Positions 23,625 through 33,829 of a stretch of DNA of 64,000 nucleotides are shown piece after piece. Location: the NCBI RefSeq assembly GCF_029873635.1, contig NC_080423.1, forward strand, positions 103,106,991 to 103,170,990, written 5' to 3'. The notes under the pieces were generated by a model. It was not told where the DNA came from. It did no database searches and saw only the letters and a program-made list of their open reading frames with translations. The position numbers were made by a program, and so were the translations under genes. This stretch comes from Malania oleifera. Its lineage: Eukaryota; Streptophyta; Magnoliopsida; Santalales; Ximeniaceae. Each line of letters opens with the position of its first letter. The first letter of the stretch is position 1.

Positions 23625-25634
23625 TAAGTTATTATGATATGTATTTAACATAAAGGTTAAAGGTGTATATATATATAAAGTGGGAAGCTTCTTCAAGAAG
23701 CTAAATTGGATATTTGTGGAAGTGTTCTCTCTCTCCTACGACTCTCTCTCTTTGATTCCGGGCTAGTTTTACGCCGGATCGACAAACCGAAACCACCACG
23801 ACGCTCCTGGCGAAGTTCTTTACAAGTCTGCCGGAACGGATCGTCAGGAAAACGAAGTTGGATTTCATCCCAAATCCAAGGTAAGGTTTTATATTCAATA
23901 TATGGATTTTTGACAGTTGAAAAAAGTAATATACGAGTAAAAATATTGAACTTTAATACTGAAAATTTTCAGTTCCTGGGTATTGATTGGGAACGTTGGG
24001 AATCATCCCTAAGTTGAGGTAAGATTTTTTAAGTCGAATTTGACTTAGTGGTAGTTATAGAAAATATTGTACGTACGAAAATACTAAACTTTAATTCTGC
24101 GAGTTTTCATTTTCAGGGTATTGAGTTGAGAACCTTGTGGGTATGGGAAAGATTTTCTTAGGGGCTTTTCAGGAATCAGGTAAGGGGATAAACTAAGCTA
24201 GTTTTGTTTTGAGAAAATGTATGTATATATATATAGCATCTGGTTTCAGGAAAAATAAATATATTTATATATATGATTTATATTTGGAAAATACTGTTTA
24301 AATGATTATATGTTGAATACGTAGAAAAATTTGTTTAGTGTGGCATGAGTATAAAAATGTTGTGAAATACTGTTTTTTTTTTGGAATGGGGACGATATGG
24401 ATTTCTATGATGGAAAACCGGCGTACGGGCCGAGATATTTTTATATGTATATGTGATTTGCCGGCGTATGGGCCGTGCTATGTGGATGAGATTTACCGAC
24501 GTATGGGCCGTACTATGTGATTTGCCAGCGTACGGGCTGTGCTATGTGATTTGCCGGCGTACGGGCCGTGCTATGTGGTTTGCCAACGTATGGGTTGTGC
24601 TATGTGATTTGCCGGCGTACGGGCCGTGCTATATTAAAATGTGTAATACCGGCGTACGGGCCGATGATTTTCATGATACACGTATATATGTGAAATGATA
24701 TGATTGATGTGAAAATAAATGATATGAGATATTTATGTATCACGGTTTTAGTATATGTATATGATATCAGAACCTGGTTGGCTTGGTCTAGGCTAGCACT
24801 TGCACGGTACCGTTGCTATGTGTCCATGGTCCTCGTGATCATAATATCTGTGTTAACGCCGCTGTACGGAGTGGTGTGAGATTGGATGGTCGATGTGGTT
24901 ATTTTCAAGAAGTGTGCTGTTATCGCCCCTGGTGTACGGACCAGTCTGGGTAGACCCATCGGACCTACAGACTACTGTTTGACTTGGCAGTGGTCGGCCA
25001 ACCATTGTTAGGTCCCGCCTTCGAGCCACACAACCCAGTCATGTGGGGGTAATACATGACAACAGCCAGCTAACCTACCAGGATTGTTTTATATTATTAT
25101 TAGTGTATGAGATGAGACATGTATGTTTTCCCAGATTTGATAAACAGTATTGAATATGTTATGTATGGTATATGTAGAACACATAATACTCATGTTGCCA
25201 CACACTGGTATTAGTTTATTTCCCTTACTGAGAGGTGTCTCACCCCTAAATCTTATACATTTTTCAGGAGCCCCTGATAGGAGAGCGGGAAAAGCCCCGC
25301 TGATCTAGATCAGTTGTTTGCCCTCTTTGGAAGGGTAAGTTTTTGGTAGGGACAGTTAGGTTTTGTGGGGATTGTCCCTAGATTTCATTTTTGAGATGTA
25401 TATACTGTGAGATAGTAATTGTAGTGACTCTGGTATGTGTTATGCACTTTATGATGAGATGTATATGATTTTATACTTTCTGCTGCGTAGGCTTCTGCTG
25501 TATGTTTTGTTATATCCCTGGTGCCCACGGGCCCAGGTGGATTGTGACCTGTTGAGCTGGGATGTATGATGTGATGATAATTTATTTATATATATAAAAA
25601 ATATATATATGTGAAGAAGGAGCAGGTCGTTACA
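23431..25634 (+). repeat. 5' LTR of the chromovirus
   Basis: It begins TGTAGTATCC and ends GGTCGTTACA. AT-rich and (TG)n/(AT)n tracts lead to a TATA box (ATATATAAAG, 23671-23680), followed at once by the palindrome AGCTTCTTCAAGAAGCT (23686-23702) and a CT-rich leader. Further on come splice-like signals, a 29 bp tandem array (24405-24670) and CTTACTGAGAGGTGTCTCAC (25225-25244). Unlike most LTRs here it has no TTCGTCGACGAA array. Confidence 0.95.
24405..24670 (+). repeat. 29 bp tandem array in the chromovirus 5' LTR
   Basis: About eight units of GATTTGCCGGCGTACGGGCC plus GTGCTATGT occur. The 3' LTR copy (31780-31997) is about one unit shorter. CG-rich CCGGCGTACGGGCC cores contrast with the AT-rich surroundings. 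Confidence 0.9.
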
Positions 25635-25636
25635 GT

Positions 25637-25650
25637 TGGTATCAGAGCCT
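25637..25650 (+). other. Primer binding site, initiator-Met tRNA
   Basis: TGGTATCAGAGCCT lies two bases after the LTR end, complementary to the 3' end of plant initiator-Met tRNA, which primes minus-strand DNA synthesis. The rest of the leader to 25937 is non-coding. Confidence 0.9.
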
Positions 25651-25937
25651 AGGTTGCTAGGTTCTGTAGACTTTAGAGTGCAGCAGGAACAATACCAGAG
25701 TTTAGGAAATGATTTAAGGTTTTGTTCTACAGTTTAGAAGCAGGACTTCCGTGGTAGTTTCTGTATTTTTCCTGGGGTGACGATTTCAGGAAAACCATTG
25801 TAAGCTATTGTCAGGTTGTGTTCCTAGAATGTAGGACTGGGGATTAACAATGAGTTAGAAATATTGAGATGAGTGGTGAGGATAGGTGGGTAAATTATGA
25901 GGATAGGATTACCGAATTGCAACTGCTATTTTCCAGG

Positions 25938-27026
25938 ATGGATCCAGAAGGAAATAGTGCCCATGCGAGTGGCAGTGATGGAGCAGGACCATCAGGTACA
26001 GCTAGGACCGACTCTGATGCGGTATTACGTAGCGTGGCTCAGCAGGTTATGGCTGAGATTGCTAGGAGCTCGAGGGAGCAGAGTGGTCCATTTACAGGCC
26101 ATGGGTGCACTATAGAGAAATTTACAAAGATGAATCCTCCGGCGTTCACAGGTGGAGTTGATCCAGTAGCCGCTGAGAATTGGATGCAGGAGATTGACAA
26201 AATCTTGGCTGTGCTGCAATGTACTGAGGAACAAAGGGTCCTCTTTGCCACCTATAAATTGACAGGAGAGGCTGAGAGGTGGTGGACTGCGGTGAGACTA
26301 TTAGAGCAGCAGAGGGTGACTCCAATAGCTATGACATGGGACCGGTTTAAAGATTTGTTCTTTGACAGATATTTTCCAGCTACTGTGAGGGAGGCTAAGG
26401 TAGAAGAGTTTCTGAGTCTGAAGCAGGGACAGCTATCCGTCCAGCAGTATGCAGCACGTTTTATCGAGCTCTCTCGATTCGCCCCATACATTGTTCCTGA
26501 TGAGGTGAAGAAGGCGAGGCAGTTTGAGAGAGGCCTGAGGCGGAGTATATTCAGGCAGCTGGTGGTGCTGCGGATCCAGGACTTCGCTGAGTTGGTCGAC
26601 AGGGCGGCCTTGGCAGAGATTGGTGAGCGTCTTGATGCGGATGAGTAGGGACAGAGGAAGAGATCTGCATCTACGAGCTACCAGCAGGGTCACAGGCCGG
26701 GTCAGTGGAGGAGAGGTAATCATGGTAGAGGGCGGAGACAGGAGATAGGAGGACGCGAGGTGCAGACAGGGCAGGGTCCTCCAGTTTGTCAGACTTGTGG
26801 TAGGAGGCACTGGGGAGAGTGTCGAGCTGGTGGTGTAGTGTGCTACCGCTGCGGTAGATCGGGACATATAGTGCGAGATTGTCCTACCCCGCCAGATGCA
26901 GCTCCGGTGTGCTATCGCTGCGGTAGATCAGGGCACATGGTACGAGACTGCCCTACTCCACCAGATGCAGTTCCAGCTCCTAGACCATACCGGGGAGGTT
27001 ATCAGGCACCACGAGGGGGCCAGTAG
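25938..27026 (+). pseudogene. Chromovirus gag (capsid and zinc knuckles) with internal stop
   Basis: Gag forms the particle that packages element RNA. The start at 25938 (MDPEGNSAHASG) is preferred over the in-frame ATG at 25869 because it lies one base after a splice-like acceptor and matches the start in the host element (56446). The capsid-type domain runs about 26100-26640 (FTKMNPPAFTGG, AENWMQEIDKI, FDRYFP, RFIELSRFAPYIVPDE). A TAG at 26646 interrupts it. In the same frame follow CQTCGRRHWGEC and two CCHC knuckles, CYRCGRSGHIVRDC and CYRCGRSGHMVRDC (about 26790-26955). It ends at a second TAG, 27024-27026, whose context CAG-TAG-AGG-AAT also occurs at the same place in the host element. 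Confidence 0.9.
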
Positions 27027-30000
27027 AGGAATACGGCTCCAGCCAGGGTGTTTACTCTGACGCCGGGTGAGGCTGAGGCGTCAGGTGACGTGGTGACAGG
27101 TATGGTCATTATACTTTCTTTTAAAGTTATTGCATTATTTGATTCAGGAGCTACACACTCGTTTGTGTCCTTGGGGTGTATTAAATTATTTGAGGCTGAA
27201 ACACAATCATTAGATGTTGAATTGTTGGTATCTACACCGACTAGGTCGGTAGTGAGGTGTGGTAGGGTACTCCGCAACTGCCCAGTAGAGATTCAGGGGA
27301 AAACATTGTCTGTTGATTTGATAGTGTTAGACATGCATTGGTTTGACGTTATATTTGGCATGGATTGGCTAGCGGCTAATTTTGCCAGCATAGATTGTCG
27401 TGCACGAGAGGTGATATTTAGACCCCCGGGGGAAGCAGAATTCAAGTTTGTAGGGTCGCATGTACAATCCCCGCCTCAGCTAGTTTCAGCTATTCAGGCC
27501 AGGAGACTACTGCTGAGTGGTTGTCAGGGGTTTGTGGCGGTTGTGAAAGAGATGTCAGAGAATGAGTCGAAACTTGCTAGCATGCTTGTAGTGAAGGAGT
27601 TTGTGGATGTTTTTCCAGATGAGTTACCAGGCTTGCCACCCGACCGTGAGGTGGATTTCTCTATTGATCTACCTCCCGGTACAGCACCGATTTCTAAAGT
27701 ACCTTATCGAATGGCGCCAGTGGAGTTACCAGAATTGAAGAATCAGTTGCAAGATCTACTAGATAAGGGCTTTATACGGCCCAGTGTATCTCCGTGGGGA
27801 GCTCCAATTTTATTTGTGAAAAAGAAAGATGGGACTATGAGGATGTGTATAGACTATAGGGAGATAAATAAAGTGACAATCAAGAATAGGTATCCTCTAC
27901 CCCGTATCGATGATTTGTTTGACCAGCTCTAGGGTACACGGGTGTATTCGAAGATTGACCTCAGATCTGGCTACCATCAGGTGAAGGTGAAAGCAGAAGA
28001 CATCTCAAAGACGGCCTTCAGGACTAGGTATGGGCATTACAAGTTTCTAGTGATGCCGTTTGGTTTGACGAATGCTCCTACGGTATTTATGGACTTGATG
28101 AATAGAGTCTTCCACCAATACCTAGACCAGTTTGTTGTTGTTTTTATTGATGATGTACTGGTCTATTCTAGGAACTATGAGGAGCATGAGACGCACTTGA
28201 GGCAGGTTTTGCAGACACTTCGGGAAAAGAAGTTGTACGCCAAGTTCAGTAAATGTGAATTTTGGCTGGAGAAGGTCGTGTTCTTGGGGCATGTTGTATT
28301 TGGAGGCGGTATTTCTGTGGATCGTAGCAAGATTGAGGCTGTAGTGAATTGGGCTAGACTGAGAAATGTCCAGGAGTTTCTTGGGGCTAGCAGGCTATTA
28401 CCGTCGTTTTGTTGAGGGATTCTCAACTTTGTCAGGGCCTTTGACATGACTGACGAGGAAGAATGTTAGATTTGAGTGGGACGATAGTTGTGAGCAGAGT
28501 TTTCAGAAGCTGAAGCAGAGACTAGTCACAGCACCAGTGTTGATCATCCCATGTGGGGGTGAAGGGTATACCATTTACAGTGATGCGTCCTTGAAGGGAC
28601 TTGGCTGTGTATTAATGCAGCATGGTAGGGTAGTGGCGTATGCATCCAGGCAGTTGAAAGAATATGAGAAGAACTACCCTACCCATGATCTTGAGTTGGC
28701 AGCAGTGGTACACGCACTGAAGATTTGGAGGCATTACCTGTACGGTGAGCAGTGTGAGATCTTCTCTGACCATAAAAGTTTGAAGTATTTCTTTACGCAG
28801 AAAGAACTGAATATGAGGCAGAAAAGGTGGTTGGAGCTGATTAAGGATTTTGATTGTACCATCAGTTATCACCCAGGGAAAGCAAACGTGGTAGCTGATG
28901 CGTTGAGCAGGAAATCCAGGGAGCCAGTGTTGGCGGCTATAGGGATCCAGCATCCGATCATAATGGATCTGGAGAGACTCGGCATAGAGTTGGTGGAGAG
29001 TGATCTCCTAGTATGTATTGCCAGCCTAGTGGTACAGCCTACCCTGCAGGAGAGAATTAAAGCTGCCCAGAAGGAAGATCCAGAGCTAGTGAAGGTGATA
29101 GACAGAGTACAGAGTGGGCAAGGGGAGGAGTTCAGTATCGCAGATGATGGAGCTTTGCAGTTCTGTTCCAGATTATGTGTTCCTGCCGATACTGAGATCA
29201 AGAAGACTATTTTAGAGGAGGCTCACAGATCTTTGTATACAGTTCATCTCGGTAGTACGAAGATGTACAGAGATCTGCGAGAGTCATACTGGTAGAGTGG
29301 TATGAAGAGAGAGATTGCTGAGTATGTAGCACAGTGTTTGACGTGCCAGTAGGTAAAGGCTGAGCACCAGAGACCGGCAGGGCAGTTGCAGCCGTTATTC
29401 ATCCCGGAGTGGAAGTGGGATCACATATCGATGGACTTCGTGTCAGGACTGCCGACGACGTTACATGGTCATAATGCCATCTGGGTGATTGTTGATCGAT
29501 TGACGAAGACCGCCCACTTTATTCCCATCAAGATCAGCTACTCCCTCAGCCGTTTAGCGGAGATTTACATTCAGGAGATAGTACGTTCTCATGGGGTGCC
29601 TGTATCTATTGTGTCGAATTGAGACCCACGATTCACATCACGATTTTGGAGAAGTCTGCAGGAGGCTCTGGGGTCTCAGTTATCGTTTAGTACGGCATTC
29701 CATCCTCAGTCAGACGGGCAGACTGAGAGGACCATACAGATATTAGAGGACATGCTTAGAGCGTGTGTACTAGACTTTGGGGGTAGTTGGACTCAGTTCA
29801 TGTCATTAGTAGAATTTGCGTATAATAACAGTTATCAATCTAGCATTGGCATGGCACCATTTGAGACTCTGTATGGTAGGAGATGTCGTTCTCCTTTGTT
29901 TTGGGATGAAGTGGGTGAGCGGCGAGTAGTGGGGCCAGAGCTGGTTCAGCAGGCATGTGATAGAGTTCGTCTTATCAGGGACAGGATCAGTGTAGCTCAG

Positions 30001-30477
30001 AGCCGATAGAAAAGTTATGCCGACCATCGCCGCAGCAATTTAGAGTTTGATGTAGGTGATCACGTATTTTTGAAGATAGCTCCGATGAAAGGGGTTATGC
30101 GATTTGGGAGGAAGGGTAAACTTAGTCCTAGGTTTATCGGTCCATTTGAGATTCTAGATAAAGTGGGACCGGTAGCCTACAGGCTAGCTTTGCCACCTGT
30201 ATTGTCCAGGATTCACAACATATTTCATATTGCTATGTTGATAAAATACGTCCCAGACCCTTCTCATGTCATCAATTATGATGAGTTGGAGCTTAGTGAT
30301 TCACTGGGATATGAGGAGGTACCAGTACAGATTCTGGATAGGAAAGTGCAAGAGCTACGTAACAGGACGATTCCTCAAGTAAAAGTCTTGTGGAGGAATC
30401 ATGCAGTAGAAGAGGCTTCTTGGGAGTCTGAGGAGCAGATGAAGCAAAGGTATCCGCATTTATTTCAAGAAGTCTGA
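27027..30477 (+). pseudogene. Chromovirus pol: protease, RT, RNase H, integrase, chromodomain
   Basis: Protease: [10 protein letters not shown] at about 27141. Reverse transcriptase: about 27700-28370, with [27 protein letters not shown] and the catalytic box FIDDVLVYS near 28145. RNase H: about 28560-28920 ([20 protein letters not shown]). Integrase: H2C2 region about 29240-29350, core about 29410-29830 ([25 protein letters not shown]). C-terminal chromodomain-like tail: about 30310-30470, ending FQEV. In-frame stops lie at 27930, 28447, 29293, 29350, 29620 and 30007. A deletion of about 8 bases near 28375 shifts the frame in the RT connection region. Catalytic motifs are otherwise intact. 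The chromodomain would direct insertion to heterochromatin, in keeping with this setting. Confidence 0.92.
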
Positions 30478-30580
30478 GTGAATAAATGTAAATAGTTAAG
30501 TAGTTTTCTGTTGTAGGTACATGTAATAGTTGAATAGTGTAGTACTTTAGTTTTGGGAGAATGGTTTTTCTTTTGTATAT

Positions 30581-30648
30581 GTAATCTTCCAAGACTCGAG
30601 ATGTAACCACGGTATTCCTCCGCCATAAGTGAGGGTAGGTAATAAAAT
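30581..30648 (+). promoter_or_regulatory. Conserved 3' block with AATAAA after pol
   Basis: GTAATCTTCCAAGACTCGAG, then GTAACCACGGTATTCCTCCG, CATAAGTGAGGG and AATAAAATG. It corresponds to 2121-2189 and to the LINE block at 7091-7155. Confidence 0.6.
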
Positions 30649-30720
30649 GAGTAGACCCTTTTTCCTGATTAAAGGATGGCGAGTTACGGAAACAGTAAAT
30701 TTCGAGGACGAAATTCTTTT

Positions 30721-30733
30721 AAGGGGGGAGGAA
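30721..30733 (+). other. Polypurine tract of the chromovirus
   Basis: AAGGGGGGAGGAA lies directly before the 3' LTR start TGTAGTATCC, preceded by the conserved TTTCGAGGACGAAATTCTTT. Confidence 0.9.
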
Positions 30734-30890
30734 TGTAGTATCCGGAAAAAAAAAATTTTTAATTAAAAAAAATATATATATGTATATATAATAATAATAA
30801 AATAATAAAATAAAATTAATTAATTAAATTAAATAGTAAAATGAATAGTATGATAAGGAAAATATATATATATATATATATTGAAGCATG

Positions 30891-30960
<70 letters not shown>

Positions 30961-31069
30961 AGTAAGTTATTATGATATGTATTTAACATAAAGGTTAAAG
31001 GTGTGTATATATATATATATATAAAGTGGGAAGCTTCTTCAAGAAGCTAAATTGGATATTTGTGGAAGT

Positions 31070-31104
<35 letters not shown>

Positions 31105-32968
31105 CGACTCTCTCTCTTCGATTCCGGGCTAGTTTTACGCCGGATCGACAAACCGAAACCACCACGACGCTCCTGGCGAAGTTCTCTACAAGTCTGCTGG
31201 AACGGATCGTCAGGAAAACGAAGTTGGATTTCATCCCAAATCCAAGGTAAGATTTTATATTCAATATTTGGATTTTTGACAGTTGAAGAAAGTAATATAC
31301 GCGAAAAAATATTGAACTTTAATACTGAAAATTTTCAGTTCCTGGGTATTGATTGGGAACGTTGGGAATCATCCCTAAGTTGAGGTAAGATTTTTTAAGT
31401 CGAATTTGACTTAGTGGTAGTTATAGAAAATATTGTACGTACGAAAATACTAAACTTTAATTCTGCGAGTTTTCATTTTCAGGGTATTGAGTTGAGAACC
31501 TTGTGGGTATGGGAAAGATTTTCTTAGGGGTTTTTCAGGAATCAGGTAAGGGGATAAACTAAGCTAGTTTTGTTTTGAGAAAATGTATGTATATATATAT
31601 AGCATCTGGTTTCAGGAAAAATAAATATATTTATATATATGATTTATATTTGGAAAATACTGTTTAAATGATTATATGTTGAATACGTAGAAAAATTTGT
31701 TTAGTGTGGCATGAGTATAAAAATGTTGTGAAATACTGTTTTTTTTTGGAATGGGGACGATATGGATTTCTATGATGGAAAACCGGCGTACGGGCTGAGA
31801 TATTTTTATATGTATATGTGATTTACCGACGTATGGGCCGTACTATGTGATTTGCCAGCGTACGGGCTGTACTATGTGATTTGCCGGCGTACGGGCCGTG
31901 CTATGTGGTTTGCCAGCGTACGGGCTGTGCTATGTGATTTGCCGGCGTACGGGCAGTGCTATATTAAAATGTGTAATACCGGCGTACGGGCCGATAATTT
32001 TCATGATACACGTATATATGTGAAATGATATGATTGATGTGAAAATAAATGATATGAGATATTTATGTATCACGGTTTTAGTATATGTATATGATATCAA
32101 AACCTGGTTGGCTTGGTCTAGGCTAGCACTTGCACGGTACCGTTGCTATGTGTCCATGGTCCTCATGATCATGATATCTGTGTTAACGCCGCTGTACGGA
32201 GTGGTGTGAGATTGGATGGTCGATGTGGTTATTTTTAAGAAGTGTGCTGTTATCGCCCCTGGTGTACGAACTAGTTTGGGTAGACCCATCGGACCTACAG
32301 ACTACTGTTTGACTTGGCAGTGGTCGGCCAACCATTGTCAGGTCCCGTCTTCGGGCCACACAACCCAGTCATGTGGGGGTAATACATGACAACAGCCAGC
32401 TAACCTACCAGGATTGTTTTATATTATTATTAGTGTATGAGATGAGACATGTATGTTTTCCCAGATTTGATAAACAGTATTGAATATGTTATGTATGGTA
32501 TATGTAGAACACATAATACTCATGTTGCCACACACTGGTATTAGTTTATTTCCCTTACTGAGAGGTGTCTCACCCCTAAATTTTATACATTTTTCAGGAG
32601 CCCCTGATAGGAGAGCGGGAAAAGCCCCGCTGATCTAAATCAGTTGTTTGCCCTCTTTGGAAGGGTAAGTTTTTGGTAGGGACAGTTAGGTTTTGTGGAG
32701 ATTGTCCCTAGATTTCATTTTTGAGATGTATATACTGTGAGATAGTAATTGTAGTGACTCTGGTATGTGTTATGCACTTTATGATGAGATGTATATGATT
32801 TTATACTTTCTGCTGCGTAGGCTTCTGCTGTATGTTTTGTTATATCCCTGGTGCCCACGGGCCCAGGTGGATTGTGACCTGCTGAGCTGGGATGTATGAT
32901 GTGATGATAATTTATTTATATATAAAAAATATATATATATATATGTGAAAAAGGAGCAGGTCGTTACA
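30734..32968 (+). repeat. 3' LTR of the chromovirus
   Basis: This 2.24 kb copy differs from 23431-25634 by roughly 20 substitutions seen by eye, nearly all transitions, plus length changes in the (AT)n, (TG)n, (CT)n (about 31072-31100) and 29 bp repeats. It ends GGTCGTTACA followed by CCACA. Confidence 0.95.
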
Positions 32969-32973
32969 CCACA

Positions 32974-33791
32974 TATTTGAGTAATCAAAATTTCATGCTC
33001 AATTTCTATAATTCTATTGTAATACTAATAAAAATAATATTTTGGAAAAACTTATCATTAAGCTGATATATATACATAAACATAGCCTTCTGACATACAT
33101 TCTAAAATCCCTAGCATAGCATATTTCCTTTACCTCACTACTAAAAAGCCCCTAGTATGATTGGTCCTACACCCGCAGGGTTCCCCATTAAACATCCTGA
33201 AAACAACATCCCCCAAAAAAAAAACTTCAATATTTCTATGTGTACTACATTTCTTATAACTATGGTAAAGCCAAATATTGGATAAAAGGTCTTACCTTGA
33301 ATTTGGGTTGAAATCCAAGGCAGCCCCACCAACGATCCACTTCAGCAGACTTGAAGAGAACTTCCCCAGGAGTGTCGTGGTGGCCTCGGATCGTCGAACC
33401 AACAAGAATCTGGCCCGAACACTCAGAGAGAAGGTGGAAGAGACGAACAGGAGAGAGAAGAGGGATTCTGTGCGTGAATTTCCAACTAAAAAATGAGGCT
33501 TAGGCTATTTATACACTGGCTTTCATTAACGAGCCACGTCACTTCGTCGACGAAGTCAAGAAGGAAATTCGTCAATGAATGCTTATCCTCATCGACGAAA
33601 TTCAGAACTAAGATATATCCTCTCGCTATTTTCTCATCGACGAGACACGTCCCCGTCGACGAGCCCCTCATGTGTGCTCGTCGACGAGTCCCCTGTGTTT
33701 GTCGACGAGACCCTATTTAATTTTTTAATTTTTAATTCCTTTTCTCTCCTTCTCCTATTATTAAATTATGAAAATTATCTGGGTCTATACA
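32974..33791 (-). repeat. Host gypsy 3' LTR, segment 3 (promoter end)
   Basis: On the minus strand this is the start of the host LTR (TGTATAGACCCAG at 33791). It holds a TTCGTCGACGAA-type array (33542-33716), then a TATA box (TATAAATAG, about 33503-33512), a leader, the conserved GC-rich block (about 33305-33410), a GTAAG donor (near 33292) and acceptor-like signals. Confidence 0.8.
33542..33716 (-). repeat. TTCGTCGACGAA array of the host LTR
   Basis: About seven copies or variants lie directly upstream of the minus-strand TATA box, for example CTTCGTCGACGAAG at 33543-33556 and GCTCGTCGACGAGTC near 33676. Many are decayed at CpG. Confidence 0.8.
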
Positions 33792-33829
33792 ACACCAATT
33801 CCAACATATATCATCATTATTGTATAAAC

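Larger units (their letters stand above)
23703..25936 (+). other. Predicted spliced leader of the chromovirus transcript
   Basis: Splice-like signals predict exons ending at 23880 (AAG/GTAAGG), then 23973-24018 (TTTTCAG before, GAG/GTAAGA after), 24117-24179 (TTTTCAG, CAG/GTAAGG), 25268-25334 (TTTTTCAG, AGG/GTAAGT) and resuming at 25937 (TTTTCCAG/G), one base before the gag ATG at 25938. The last intron would remove the LTR end and the primer site. The same acceptor-plus-ATG arrangement (CTTTTTAG/GATGGACC) is present in the host element at 56446. The exons are predictions from sequence; transcription is unknown. Confidence 0.5.
23431..32968 (+). mobile_element. Complete Ty3/gypsy chromovirus (Tekay/Del-like), TSD CCACA
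   Basis: This 9.5 kb element has all structural parts: 5' LTR, primer site, gag, pol in the order protease, reverse transcriptase, RNase H, integrase, then a C-terminal chromodomain-like tail, polypurine tract and 3' LTR. Perfect CCACA duplications lie at 23426-23430 and 32969-32973. The two LTRs look about 99% identical by eye, so the insertion is recent compared with its neighbours. The coding region nevertheless has eight in-frame stops and one frameshift, so it is not autonomous. It sits in the host element's 3' LTR. Confidence 0.95.

Noticed and set aside
24338-24698. Repetitive protein (RRMGRAMW, DLPAYG) from the 29 bp array; also 53871-54242
   Set aside because: 29 and 32 bp units cannot keep one frame without indels, several frames give repeats, and the array lies within an LTR.
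26433-26867. 144-codon minus-strand frame opposite gag, with several similar antisense frames
   Set aside because: It overlaps well-supported gag on the + strand and is rich in Ser/Thr/Pro, as expected for the reverse of a biased coding sequence.
28869-29201. 110-codon minus-strand frame inside the chromovirus RNase H region
   Set aside because: It is a shadow of conserved pol coding sequence with no recognisable domain.
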